Positions 23,818-32,837 are shown, numbered from the stretch's first letter. The stretch is DNA of 34,521 bases from Sphingomonas sp. (GCF_029239295.1 NZ_JAQZBC010000023.1:1-34521); one strand, 5' to 3'. Numbers and translations: made by a program. The notes: a model not told the origin generated them from the sequence alone.

Positions 23818-24935
23818 CAGGGGTCGGCCCGCACCGTTTCCGCGATCGTTGCCGCCAGCGTGGCGATCGCCGCCTCGTCTAGCCACCAGCCGCACGGAAT
23901 CGCCAGCATCTCGTTCTGCAACGTCATCGTGCCCGGCAGGTCGGAAGGCGGGGCGTGGAAGCCGGTATAATGATGGTTGGGATAATGCAGCTTGGAGCAG
24001 AGCACGCCGCGTGCCTTGAGCCGGCGCATCACCGCATCGCGGTCGGCGAGGCGGATCAACCACGTCCAGTGGACCGGCTCGGCGCCGGGCAGCGCGGTGA
24101 TCGGCGTCAGCGGCAGATCGCGCGTTACGCCGGCGAGCGACGCGGCATTGCGCCGCGAGCGGGCGATGCGTGCATCGACATCGGCGATGCTGGCCAGCGC
24201 GATCGTCGCCCGCACATTGTCGAGCGACGACGAGGTGCCGATCTCCGGCACGTCGAGCGCGGGATCGATCTCGCCGTCGCCGTCGCGGAAGCGCGCGGTA
24301 TCGATGCCGAAGCGGCGCAGGCGGCGCGCCTGATCGGCATCTTCGGCGTGCGCACACAGCACGATCCCGCCGTCGATCGCATTGATCTGGCGATTGGCGT
24401 AGAGCGAGAAGATCGCGAAATCGCCAACCATGCCCACCTCATGCCCGTCGATCGCCGCCCCAAAGGCGTTGTTGGCATCCTCGATCAGCGGCAAGCCATA
24501 TTCGTCGCACAGCGCCCGCAAGGCCGCGAGATCGGCCGGATAGCCCGATACATGATACGCCACCACCGCCTTCGTGCGCGCAGTGATACGACCGCGTGCC
24601 TGATCGATGTCGAACGTCGCGGTCGCCGGATCGACATCGACCCAAGCGACGGTCGCGCCTGCCATCGCGATCGCCGAATTGGACGACATGCAGTTGAACG
24701 CGAGCGAGAGCACCTCGTCGCCGCGGCGCACGCCGGCGAGCCGGAGCGCCATGACGAGCGCATGGGTCATGTCGCCCACCGACACCGCGTGGCGGCCGGG
24801 ATAGCGTGCCGCTATCGCCTGTTCGAGCTGCCCCACCGCGGGTCCTGCGGCGAGCTGCCCGAGCCGGAACGGATCGGCCAGCGTCGCCAGCGCGCTGTCG
24901 GGCAGGCGACAGTCGAACAGCGGGACGGGGGTCAT
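23817..24935 (-). CDS. DegT/DnrJ-family homologue with Arg in place of catalytic Lys
   Basis: 372 aa. The overall fold matches DegT/DnrJ/EryC1/StrS sugar aminotransferases, but key positions differ. The PLP-binding Lys is Arg182 (codon 24390-24392, CGC) in FSLYANRQINAIDGG. The phosphate loop reads SVGDMTHALVMAL instead of SSGTGALHVAF. The usual ED-x-A-[HQ] reads EDANNAFGA. The next gene upstream encodes a paralogue with a normal Lys at the same residue number, 182. These genes overlap by 4 nt. So this is probably not a standard PLP aminotransferase. It may be a regulatory or structural partner in a heterodimer, or an enzyme with other chemistry. AAG/AAA to CGC needs two changes, so a base-call error is unlikely. 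Confidence 0.75.
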   Translation of the reverse strand: MTPVPLFDCRLPDSALATLADPFRLGQLAAGPAVGQLEQAIAARYPGRHAVSVGDMTHALVMALRLAGVRRGDEVLSLAFNCMSSNSAIAMAGATVAWVDVDPATATFDIDQARGRITARTKAVVAYHVSGYPADLAALRALCDEYGLPLIEDANNAFGAAIDGHEVGMVGDFAIFSLYANRQINAIDGGIVLCAHAEDADQARRLRRFGIDTARFRDGDGEIDPALDVPEIGTSSSLDNVRATIALASIADVDARIARSRRNAASLAGVTRDLPLTPITALPGAEPVHWTWLIRLADRDAVMRRLKARGVLCSKLHYPNHHYTGFHAPPSDLPGTMTLQNEMLAIPCGWWLDEAAIATLAATIAETVRADP

Positions 24936-26047
24936 TGCGCGTTCCTGGGGGTGGCCCCGGACGCGACATTGCCGACGATCTCAACGATGCGCGCGCGATC
25001 TTCGTCGTTCACCCACCAGCCGCAGGGCAGGTGCAGCAGCCGGTCGTAGAAACGGTCCAGCCCCGGCATCGGCCCGGCATAGGGGGCAAGCACGCTGTGC
25101 AGATGGTTGGGGCGATGCAGTTTCGAAGCGGCGATCCCGGTCGCGACCAGCGCGGTCTCGACCGCTGCGGAATCGTCGCACAACAGGGTGTAGAGCCAAT
25201 AGCTTGGTTCGCTGTCAGCCGCGACATGTGCCGGGGTGACGCCGGGGATCTGGGCGAAGGCGCGGTCGTAGAAGCGGCCGTTCTCGATATGCCGCGCGAT
25301 CGCCTCGCCGATCGTCGGCAGCTGGTGCCGGCCGACCACCGCGGTGACGTTGTTCATGTTATATTTGAAGCCCGGCGTCGTGATGTCGACCTCGGTGCGC
25401 GGCACGCCCTTGCGCAGCCCGAACCAGCGCAGCCGGCGCGCCAGATCCAGCTTGGCCGGATCGCGCAGCGCCAGCATCCCACCGTCGACGCTGGTCATGT
25501 GCTTGATCGCCTGGAACGAGAAGATCGCGGCGTCGCCGATCGTGCCGGCCGGCACCCCGGCGATGCGCGCGCCCAGCGCATGGGCGCAGTCCTCGATCAG
25601 CGCGATGCCGTGGCGGTCGGCGATCGCACGCAGCGCCGTCATGTCGGCCGGATAGCCGGCGTAATGGACCACGCAGATCGCGCGCGTCGCCGGGGTGATC
25701 GCCCGCTCAACTGCATCGGGCGAAAGGTTGCCGGTATCCGGCTCGACATCGGCGAACACCGGGCGGGCGCCGATCTGCAGGATCGTCGTGTTGGTCGGCT
25801 CCGCCGTCATCGACGTGGTGATGACCTCGTCACCCGGGCCGACGCCGCAAGTGAGGAAGGCGACGTGCAGCGCGCCGGTGCCGCTCGACATGGCGAGCGC
25901 ATGGGGCAGGCCGAACTGCTCGGCGAACTCGCGCTCGAAGGCATAGACCTCCTCGCCCTCGGCGATCATCCCGCTGTAGAGTACGTGTTCCAGCGCGGGC
26001 ATCAGCTGCGCGCGCTCGGGCATCCGCACCTTCACAAGTGGAAGCAT
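24932..26047 (-). CDS. DegT/DnrJ-family sugar aminotransferase
   Basis: 371 aa. Canonical PLP enzyme features are visible: SSGTGALHVAFLTCGVGPGD (phosphate loop), IEDCAHALGARI (the Asp-x-x-His pair), and FSFQAIKHMTSVDGGMLALR with catalytic Lys182. The N-terminal VLYSGMIAEGEEVYAFEREF is typical too. It would aminate a 4-keto sugar nucleotide, plausibly the product of the CapE-type dehydratase in the same operon. The downstream neighbour is a paralogue lacking the Lys. The preceding acyltransferase gene ends 33 bp upstream. Confidence 0.9.
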   Translation of the reverse strand: MLPLVKVRMPERAQLMPALEHVLYSGMIAEGEEVYAFEREFAEQFGLPHALAMSSGTGALHVAFLTCGVGPGDEVITTSMTAEPTNTTILQIGARPVFADVEPDTGNLSPDAVERAITPATRAICVVHYAGYPADMTALRAIADRHGIALIEDCAHALGARIAGVPAGTIGDAAIFSFQAIKHMTSVDGGMLALRDPAKLDLARRLRWFGLRKGVPRTEVDITTPGFKYNMNNVTAVVGRHQLPTIGEAIARHIENGRFYDRAFAQIPGVTPAHVAADSEPSYWLYTLLCDDSAAVETALVATGIAASKLHRPNHLHSVLAPYAGPMPGLDRFYDRLLHLPCGWWVNDEDRARIVEIVGNVASGATPRNAQ

Positions 26048-26080
26048 GAAAAATTCACCTGTTACGTGATAGGGATGCCG

Positions 26081-26947
26081 TCAGGCCGCGGTGAACCGGG
26101 CTTTGTTGCCCGAAAGGTGTTTGAGCACCTTCTGTTCGGCCGCAACGAATGTCTTGGTGTACAATTTGTTCTCGATGCAGCACGCGGAATCCGTGCCGAA
26201 CCTGCCGCGCTGTTCATCGAACGATGCGGCATCGCGATAGAAGCGGATGGCGCCGGCATCCCCCATCGAGACCGTGATAATCCCGGCATCGTCGTCGGAG
26301 ACGATGTCGGCGCTTGCCGCGAACGGTGCCTCGAGCAGCCAGCCCTTCAGCATTTCGAACTTTTGCATCAGGGAAATGTCGCGATAGAAGTTGATGCCTT
26401 CCTTGATCTTCGCCGGCGCGCCGGCAAGAACCGAATTGGGCGGACAATTCTTGACCACATTGGAGCCGGCGAGCGCGACGGAGCGGCTGCCGATGCGGAC
26501 GCCAGAACCAACGGTGCAGGTGCCGACGAGCCAGACATCGGCTTCGATATGGGTCGGCGTTTCGGCATAGAGCGTGCAGCCCTCGATCTGCTCGCCGGCC
26601 GCGACATGCGTCCAGAGCTGGGAGAACATCCCCACCCGGACGCCTTTTTCCAGGGTAAGGCCGCCGGTGCCGTCGATCACGACATTCTGGCCGAACCAGC
26701 AATGCGCGCCGATCGTCACGCCGGCCTTGCAGAAGACGGTCGTGTCGTTGTGCAGCGTCGACCAGTCCCCGATCGACACCTCGCCGCCCTCGATGACCAT
26801 CTTCACATTGTCGCCGATCGTCACATAGTCGGCGATCCGAACGATGCCCTGTCCGACGAAAATGATCTTCACGCCGTCGCCGATCGAACAGTTCCTGCCG
26901 ATTTCAACCTGCCCGCGATCGGAACCGATGATGTTGATCTGGTTCAT
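26081..26947 (-). CDS. left-handed beta-helix acyltransferase
   Basis: 288 aa from ATG 26947 (GAGGAAAG upstream). Residues about 10-185 are hexapeptide repeats ([LIV]-G-x4): VEIGRNCSIGDGVKII, VTIGDNVKMVIEGGEVSIGD, IGAHCWFGQNVVIDG. WTHVAAGEQIEGC and the later VVKNCPPNSVLAGAPAK ending of the helix are typical of sugar O- or N-acetyltransferases. A C-terminal 100-residue helical domain follows and is less usual. The neighbouring aminotransferase gene suggests it could acylate the new amino group, as PglD does, but O-acetylation of the EPS is equally possible. Confidence 0.75.
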   Translation of the reverse strand: MNQINIIGSDRGQVEIGRNCSIGDGVKIIFVGQGIVRIADYVTIGDNVKMVIEGGEVSIGDWSTLHNDTTVFCKAGVTIGAHCWFGQNVVIDGTGGLTLEKGVRVGMFSQLWTHVAAGEQIEGCTLYAETPTHIEADVWLVGTCTVGSGVRIGSRSVALAGSNVVKNCPPNSVLAGAPAKIKEGINFYRDISLMQKFEMLKGWLLEAPFAASADIVSDDDAGIITVSMGDAGAIRFYRDAASFDEQRGRFGTDSACCIENKLYTKTFVAAEQKVLKHLSGNKARFTAA

Positions 26948-27001
26948 ATCTTTCCTCGTGATGTCGTCAATTCGCCTGCATCAAACTGTCTGGCGCTAAA
27001 A

Positions 27002-28273
27002 TCACTTGGCGCCGAACCCGGTCAGCATTGTGCGGATCGTGCGGGCGACGATCAACAGGTCGATCCAGGGGGAGAAATGCTTGATATAGTAGAAGTCGTA
27101 GTGAAGCTTGCTCTTCACCTCTTCCACCTCGGCGACATGGCCTTGGTTGACCTGCGCCCAGCCGGTGATGCCCGGGCGGACGATGTGGCGGTACGGATAG
27201 AAGGGGATTTCCTCCGCATACCAGCGCGACAGCACTTCCGCCTCGGGCCGGGGGCCGATCCAGCTCATCTCGCCTTTGATGACGTTGAGAAGCTGCGGCA
27301 GCTCGTCCAGCCGGCTCTGGCGCAGGAACCCGCCGGGCCGCGTCACGCGCTTGTCGCCGTCCTTGGTCTTGGCCGCGTCTAGCGCGTTGGGGGCGGTGAC
27401 CGGCGCGGCGGTCATCGTGCGGAACTTGAACACCCGGAACGGCCGCCCCTGATAGCCGATCCGCACCTGACGGAACAGCACCGGGCCAGGCGAATCCAGC
27501 CGGATGATGAGCGCGATCGCGGCGAGCAGCGGCAGCAGCACGATCAGCGCGACCAGCGCGGCGAGCACGTCCACGACATGCTTGACGCTCATGTACGAAC
27601 GCAGCGGCGACAGCGTGCCGAAGTTGTTCTCTGAAAGATGTTCCAGCTCAACCTTGCCTGTTAGTGATTCAAGTAAGTGCTTGGAATGATAAACCGGAAC
27701 GTTGCTGAGTGCGAAATCGGCGAGCCGGCGATCCCAGTCGTCGGATATGTCTGCTCGAAGATCGACCGCTATGGCATCAAGATGTGAGACATCTTCGGAA
27801 GAATCCCGCATCATAAACCACTCAATCCCATCGATCTGAAGCGACGGAATATAGCTTCCTTCGGGTACGATGCCGATCCTCAAACGCCTGCGGCGTCCAG
27901 CAATAGAAAAGATTGTAAAGAAAAGAACTATATTGCTTATGAAGCTAGTGGTAAGAAGTATGCGGCTGTATTCGAGTCGACCCAAGATAAAGGCTGCCAG
28001 GAGAGCTGCGTAGGCAACGATAAAGCTAGGTACGATGTAAGCGCTAGCTTCAACGCCGGGGTACTGGCTAATGCCACGAACGAAAAACACGCCAACAAGG
28101 GTCGCGATGATGCATCCCAAGAAGGTGTTAAAGATGAGTTGTATGCTGCGTGCCGCCTCCGAAGCAATAAGCAGAACAACGAAATATTGAATGATAAGGG
28201 CAAGAACCGCTACAGCGATCTGCATACTCTTCAAGTCGAGCCACGAGCGTTTGACGACGGTTTTTTCTTGCAT
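27002..28273 (-). CDS. polyprenyl-phosphate sugar phosphotransferase (EPS initiation)
   Basis: 423 aa from ATG 28273; a GTG at 28294 is an alternative, and neither has a good Shine-Dalgarno sequence. Four hydrophobic helices span about residues 10-125, followed by a soluble domain, a fifth helix (VVDVLAALVALIVLLPLLAA) and the PF02397 catalytic domain: RLDSPGPVLFRQVRIGYQGR, FRVFKFRTM, RQSRLDELPQLLNVIKGEMS, IGPRPE and RPGITGWAQV. It should load the first sugar-phosphate onto undecaprenyl phosphate. The 5' half of the gene is markedly AT-richer than its conserved 3' half, as if recombined. It is divergent from the polymerase/export operon at 28476. Confidence 0.93.
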   Translation of the reverse strand: MQEKTVVKRSWLDLKSMQIAVAVLALIIQYFVVLLIASEAARSIQLIFNTFLGCIIATLVGVFFVRGISQYPGVEASAYIVPSFIVAYAALLAAFILGRLEYSRILLTTSFISNIVLFFTIFSIAGRRRRLRIGIVPEGSYIPSLQIDGIEWFMMRDSSEDVSHLDAIAVDLRADISDDWDRRLADFALSNVPVYHSKHLLESLTGKVELEHLSENNFGTLSPLRSYMSVKHVVDVLAALVALIVLLPLLAAIALIIRLDSPGPVLFRQVRIGYQGRPFRVFKFRTMTAAPVTAPNALDAAKTKDGDKRVTRPGGFLRQSRLDELPQLLNVIKGEMSWIGPRPEAEVLSRWYAEEIPFYPYRHIVRPGITGWAQVNQGHVAEVEEVKSKLHYDFYYIKHFSPWIDLLIVARTIRTMLTGFGAK

Positions 28274-28475
28274 GATAGAGAGCGTAAGATCCACAAAACC
28301 GCGTACTGAAAACTGAGCCGGAAGCAGGGCAAGCCGGCCAAATTCGTTGCGCGCTATACGGTCGAACCTCTTGGTCGTAAATAGTAGCGGGTCGCGTCAG
28401 GAGACCTATTGGTCGTTTCGCGAGCCGTATTGTACGCAACGAGCAGCGGTTCCGTTTCGCTCCCGATTGTCATAG
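28274..28475. promoter_or_regulatory. divergent EPS promoter region with repeated TTGGTCGT
   Basis: This gap separates the minus-strand biosynthesis block from the plus-strand export operon. The octamer TTGGTCGT occurs at 28371-28378 and 28409-28416, 38 bp apart; the second lies in a GACC-TATT-GGTC inverted repeat. A similar GACCTATAGGCC lies at 29856-29867 in front of the export gene. These are candidate regulator sites; no sigma-70-type promoter is convincing. Confidence 0.35.
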
Positions 28476-29855
28476 ATGACCCTGGATATGACCGTGCGCT
28501 CCCTACCGCTGCCAACATCGCGGCCATCCTTCTCGTTTCTGCTGCTGTTGACATTGCTCGCCGCGGTATGGATTGCAGGCGGCGCCTCCCGCGCGGACAC
28601 TTATGGGCAGGTCGTGGTGCGCACTGTCGCCTGGGCGGTGCTAGCTGCAGGCGCGCTGTTTGCCGAACGGCCGATGCTACGCGACGCCAGACCAGTTGCC
28701 TGGTTGCTCGGTGTTGCAATTGCGCTGGTAGCGGTGCAGCTCGTGCCATTGCCCCCGGCCGCGTGGCAAGCGCTGCCCGGCCGTAGCGTCTTTGCCGATG
28801 CGGCAGCACTCAGCGGTCAGCCGCAGCCGTGGCGCCCCTGGGCGATTGTTCCCGGTGCTACGCGCAATGCGCTGTTCTCGTTGGTTGTGCCGCTGGCAGT
28901 TCTGCTGCTGGTGACTGGTAGCCGAGGAGGCGAAAGGGCGATGTTGCCTGGCATTTTGCTCGCGCTAATTGCTGCGTCCACCTTTTTGGGGCTACTGCAA
29001 TTCTCTGGCGGAGGGTTCCCCAATCCGCTGGTCAACGACACCTTGGGTCAGGTCAGCGGGACGTTCGCTAATCGGAATCATTTCGCTTTGTTTGCGGCAT
29101 TCGGGTGCGTGCTGGCGCCCGTGTGGGCCTTTCTCGGCGGTCGTCGGCCGCATTGGCGTGGCCCGGTCGCGCTCGGGCTGCTACCGCTGTTCGCGTTGAC
29201 CATCCTGGCAAGCGGATCGCGTGCCGGTATGATCGTCGGCGCACTGGGGTTGGGGGCTGGTGTGGCGATCACGTGGGGTCCGCTGCGCCGCGAACTCGGC
29301 CGCTATCCGCGTTGGATCTTGCCGACGGTGATCGGTGGATTTGTCGTATCGTTCGCCGTGCTGGTGGCTATCAGCGTTGCCGCCGATCGTGCCGTTTCGA
29401 TCAGCCGCGCGTTGAGCCTCGACTCGGGGCAGGACATGCGTCAGCGAGGCCTGCCTACCGTGCTCGACATGGTGCAGACTTATTTTCCCTTTGGCACTGG
29501 CCTTGGCAGTTTCGATCCGATTTTTCGGATGCACGAACCGTTTGGATTGCTGAAGCTTACCTATTTCAACCACGCCCATAACGATTTCTTGGAGATCGTG
29601 CTGGACGCCGGCATTCCAGGGCTGTTGCTGATGATTGCCGCGATTGGATGGTGGCTGTGGGCCGGCGTCCGTGCGTGGCGCCATGCGCAGGCATTGGCGC
29701 AGTTGGGATCGGTGCTGCTGTTGCAGGTGCTGATCGCAAGTACGGTGGACTATCCCGCCCGGACCCCCCTTATTATGGCTTCGATCATTCTGGCGGCCCT
29801 GTGGCTTGGTGGGGTAACCCGCCCTTCTCCATCAGCTTTACCCGTGCGGAGGTAA
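28476..29855 (+). CDS. O-antigen ligase/Wzy-type polymerase
   Basis: 459 aa with about 11-12 hydrophobic helices. The conserved periplasmic part of the Wzy_C/O-antigen ligase family is visible: SGTFANRNHFALFAAFGCVL, LTILASGSRAGMIVGALGLG and the HAHNDFLEIVLDAGIPGLLL block. It should join repeat units at the periplasmic face. ATG 28476 and ATG 28488 are both possible starts. It opens the plus-strand export operon, 51 bp before the Wza-type gene. With the EpsG-like protein at 19269-20309 there are two polymerase candidates in the locus. Confidence 0.85.
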   Translation: MTLDMTVRSLPLPTSRPSFSFLLLLTLLAAVWIAGGASRADTYGQVVVRTVAWAVLAAGALFAERPMLRDARPVAWLLGVAIALVAVQLVPLPPAAWQALPGRSVFADAAALSGQPQPWRPWAIVPGATRNALFSLVVPLAVLLLVTGSRGGERAMLPGILLALIAASTFLGLLQFSGGGFPNPLVNDTLGQVSGTFANRNHFALFAAFGCVLAPVWAFLGGRRPHWRGPVALGLLPLFALTILASGSRAGMIVGALGLGAGVAITWGPLRRELGRYPRWILPTVIGGFVVSFAVLVAISVAADRAVSISRALSLDSGQDMRQRGLPTVLDMVQTYFPFGTGLGSFDPIFRMHEPFGLLKLTYFNHAHNDFLEIVLDAGIPGLLLMIAAIGWWLWAGVRAWRHAQALAQLGSVLLLQVLIASTVDYPARTPLIMASIILAALWLGGVTRPSPSALPVRR

Positions 29856-29906
29856 GACCTATAGGCCATGCACAACCTTCCCCATAGACGTGGAAATTTC
29901 AGGTAG

Positions 29907-30620
29907 ATGCGTTATCTTTGCGTTGCCTTGTTGATGGCAACTACCGCACTTGCGGGGTGTGCCGGCCGGCAAGCGCTGGAATCCACGGAACGCCTGACGG
30001 TCCTGAAGGACAGCGCGACGTTGCCAGCTCCCGGAAGGGGCGATCTTACTGCGGATGATCGGCCTTCACTGATTGGGCCGCTTGATACGGTTCAAGTCGA
30101 TGTGTTCAACGTGCCCGATCTCAGCCGCGAAGTACAGGTGGATGCCAGCGGACGGATCTCCATGCCGCTTGTCGGCACGATCGATGCACGAGGCAAGACT
30201 TCCGCTGAGCTGGCCTCGGCGATTGAGGCTTCGCTGCGAGGGCGCTACGTGCGTAATCCCGAAGTGACGATCAACATCAAGAATTCGGTCAGCCAAGTGG
30301 TGACGATTGATGGACAGGTAGTCGAGCCAGGTCTCTACCCTGTCACCAATCAGATGACATTGATGCGTGCCATTGCCTCTGCAAAGGGGCTGGCGGAATT
30401 CGCCCGCGAGGACGACGTGGTCATCCTGCGCACGGTGAACGGACGAAAAATGGCGGGATTATACAACATGTCGGCAATCCGCCGCGGCGCGTATGACGAT
30501 CCGCCCATCTATGCCAATGATGTGATCGTCGTGGGCAATTCGCCGCAGCGCCGTATGTTCCGCGATTTCGTTTCGCTGGCGCCGCTTCTGGCTGCACCGC
30601 TCGTTGCCATCCTGAACTAG
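29907..30620 (+). CDS. Wza-type polysaccharide export lipoprotein (short OPX)
   Basis: 237 aa. The signal peptide ends in the lipobox LAGC (Cys18). The poly_export domain starts near residue 60 (IGPLDTVQVDVFNVPDLSRE, then GRISMPLVGTIDARGKTSAE). An SLBB-like region follows (VTIDGQVVEPGLYPV). At 237 aa it is a short OPX protein without the long C-terminal domain of E. coli Wza, like GumB. It forms the outer-membrane/periplasmic exit path for the EPS with the Wzc-type protein encoded 12 bp downstream. Confidence 0.93.
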   Translation: MRYLCVALLMATTALAGCAGRQALESTERLTVLKDSATLPAPGRGDLTADDRPSLIGPLDTVQVDVFNVPDLSREVQVDASGRISMPLVGTIDARGKTSAELASAIEASLRGRYVRNPEVTINIKNSVSQVVTIDGQVVEPGLYPVTNQMTLMRAIASAKGLAEFAREDDVVILRTVNGRKMAGLYNMSAIRRGAYDDPPIYANDVIVVGNSPQRRMFRDFVSLAPLLAAPLVAILN

Positions 30621-30632
30621 AGTTCGATCTGT

Positions 30633-32837
30633 ATGAACGAGATTGCGTCCACCCTGCACGATCGTGCGGCAGCACCCGTTCTTTCGGTGCCCGCCACCGA
30701 GCAGGGCCGGATGCCGGCGATCCGGCAATACATGCGGATTGCGGTCCGTTGGCGTTATGTCATCATTGGCGCAATTGTGGGATGCGTCCTGCTCGGGCTG
30801 GTCACGACGCTGCTGATGACGCCGAAATATACCGCGACCGCAACGATTGAGATCTCGCGAGAGTCGAGCAAGGTCACCGATTTTCAAGGCGTCGAGCGCG
30901 AGGCCAGCGTTGCTGACCAGGAATTCTACCAGACGCAATACGGCTTGCTGAAGTCCCGTTCGCTTGCCGAGCGCGTCGCCACCCGGCTGCGGCTGATCGA
31001 TGATCCGAAGTTCTACGAGATGTTCGGCTATACTAGCGATCATCCCGGATTTCAGCTCGTCAACGGCCGCTACCCCGCTTCTGGCCGCAATGTGCGCCAG
31101 CGCGTGGCCGGGGAACTGCTGCTGAAGAATTTCTCTTTGACCCCGACCCGTCTGTCACGCCTAGTGGACATCTCGTTCACGAGCCCCGATCCGGCTTTGT
31201 CATCGCGCGTAGCGAATGTCTGGGCGGAAAGCTTCATCCAGACGAATCTGGAGCGCAAGATCCAGGCAACATCTTACGGGCGCAACCTGTTGCAGCAGCA
31301 GCTGGCGCAGCTGAAGGAGCGGCTAGATATGTCGCAGCGGCAGCTAGTTGCCTATGCATCAGCGCAGCAGATCATCAATCTACCCGCGCAAGGCGGTGAT
31401 GGCCGCGGTGCGACCGAGCGTTCGATCGTCGCAGACGATCTGGCCGCGCTAAATGGTGCGCTCGGGCAGGCTACAGCTGATCGCATCCAGATGGAGGCTC
31501 GCTACAATCAGGCTGGTCGGGGTGGCGCTTCGACGGAGGCATTGCGCAATCAGGCAATCAATAGCTTGCGCCAGAAGCGCGCCGAGTTGGCCGCTGAATA
31601 CCAGCGCATGATGGTGCAGTTCGAACCAGGCTATCCTGCCGCCAAGGCGATCCAGTCCCAGATTAACCAACTCGATCGTTCAATTGCTCGCGAGGAAGGA
31701 CGTGTGTCAGGCTCGCTTGAGGCTGATTTCCGCGAGGCTCAGCAGCGCGAAAACGCCCTGCAGGCAAAGGTGGAGCAGCTCAAAGCCAATTACTTGGATC
31801 TTCGCCGCCGCAGTATTCAGTACAACATCTATCAGCAGGAGGTCGATACCAATAGATCCCTCTATGACGGCCTGTTGCAGCGCTTCAAGGAAATCGGTGT
31901 TGCGGGCGGTGTCGGGGTCAATAACATCTCCATTGTTGATCCAGCTGATATCCCGCAGGACCCGTCAAGTCCCCGTCTACTTCTAAACCTCGCTGTATCG
32001 CTGCTCGCCGGTGTATTACTGGGTGCTGTGCTAGCTTTTGGACTCGAACAGATCGATGAAGCCATTGCCGATCCGACAGAGGTTGAGCGCCGCCTAGGGT
32101 TGCCGCTGCTCGGTCCAGTTCCTAAAGTTGACGATGTTACGCCAAAGGAGGCGCTGCTCGATCGAAAATCCGCCCTTGTTGACGCTTATCTCGCTATACA
32201 GACGAACCTTGCTTTCACTACGTCGCACGGTGTTCCGCGGTCATTTGCAGTTACTTCGACGCGGCCAGCTGAAGGTAAATCAACCACCGCGCTTGCGCTT
32301 GCGGCAACCCTCGCTCGTGGAAATCGCAAGGTGATCTTGGTCGATGGCGACATGCGTTCGCCGTCTGTGCATCACTTGGGCGGGGTTGATCATGATCGCG
32401 GGTTAAGTAACTTTTTGACGGGCGATGACGACATTGGCTCTCTGATCTTCAAGATGGATGACTTGGGCTTTACTGCAATGTCGGCTGGGCCAATACCGCC
32501 CAATGCTGCCGAATTGCTGACTGGCGATCGGCTATCGGTACTGATCGATCGTCTACTTGAGGATTACGACCACATCGTAATCGATTCTCCACCGGTTATG
32601 GGTCTGGCGGATGCACCGTTAATTGCCAGCAAGGTCGAGGGCGTGATCTATGCTGTTGAATCGCACGGGATCCGTTCCAGCATGGTTAAGACCGCGCTGG
32701 GTCGTCTCATCAGCGCTAATGCGCGCGTGCTCGGCGCGGTCCTCACGAAGTTTGAGACGAAGCGGGCACATTATGGCTACGGCTATGAATATGGCTATGG
32801 CTATGGCCGGGATAGCGAGAAGGCAGCACGCGGCTGA
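30633..32837 (+). CDS. Wzc-type chain-length regulator and tyrosine kinase
   Basis: 734 aa. The N-terminal Wzz domain has TM1 at about residues 37-58 (WRYVIIGAIVGCVLLGL), a long coiled-coil periplasmic part (about 190-430, Gln/Glu/Arg-rich), a second TM near 450-470 (LAVSLLAGVLLGAVLAF), then a cytoplasmic BY-kinase domain. Kinase motifs: Walker A RPAEGKSTTALA (about 543), Walker A' ILVDGDMRSP (about 568) and Walker B IVIDSPPVMG (about 648). The tail near 714-725 is a Tyr cluster, HYGYGYEYGYGYG, the autophosphorylation site in this family. It couples polymerisation and export. Its stop overlaps the next start (TGATG). Confidence 0.95.
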   Translation: MNEIASTLHDRAAAPVLSVPATEQGRMPAIRQYMRIAVRWRYVIIGAIVGCVLLGLVTTLLMTPKYTATATIEISRESSKVTDFQGVEREASVADQEFYQTQYGLLKSRSLAERVATRLRLIDDPKFYEMFGYTSDHPGFQLVNGRYPASGRNVRQRVAGELLLKNFSLTPTRLSRLVDISFTSPDPALSSRVANVWAESFIQTNLERKIQATSYGRNLLQQQLAQLKERLDMSQRQLVAYASAQQIINLPAQGGDGRGATERSIVADDLAALNGALGQATADRIQMEARYNQAGRGGASTEALRNQAINSLRQKRAELAAEYQRMMVQFEPGYPAAKAIQSQINQLDRSIAREEGRVSGSLEADFREAQQRENALQAKVEQLKANYLDLRRRSIQYNIYQQEVDTNRSLYDGLLQRFKEIGVAGGVGVNNISIVDPADIPQDPSSPRLLLNLAVSLLAGVLLGAVLAFGLEQIDEAIADPTEVERRLGLPLLGPVPKVDDVTPKEALLDRKSALVDAYLAIQTNLAFTTSHGVPRSFAVTSTRPAEGKSTTALALAATLARGNRKVILVDGDMRSPSVHHLGGVDHDRGLSNFLTGDDDIGSLIFKMDDLGFTAMSAGPIPPNAAELLTGDRLSVLIDRLLEDYDHIVIDSPPVMGLADAPLIASKVEGVIYAVESHGIRSSMVKTALGRLISANARVLGAVLTKFETKRAHYGYGYEYGYGYGRDSEKAARG

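Noticed and set aside
23955..25049. Plus-strand frame of 364 codons
   Set aside because: Antisense to the two DegT-family genes; no motif.
24806..27382. Plus-strand open frame of 858 codons
   Set aside because: Runs antisense through four well-supported minus-strand genes; composition (Arg/His/Asp-rich, no motifs) shows it is a high-GC antisense frame.
32770..32810. Short tandem DNA repeat (GGCTAT units) as a mobile or regulatory repeat
   Set aside because: It simply encodes the Tyr/Gly tail of the Wzc-type kinase.
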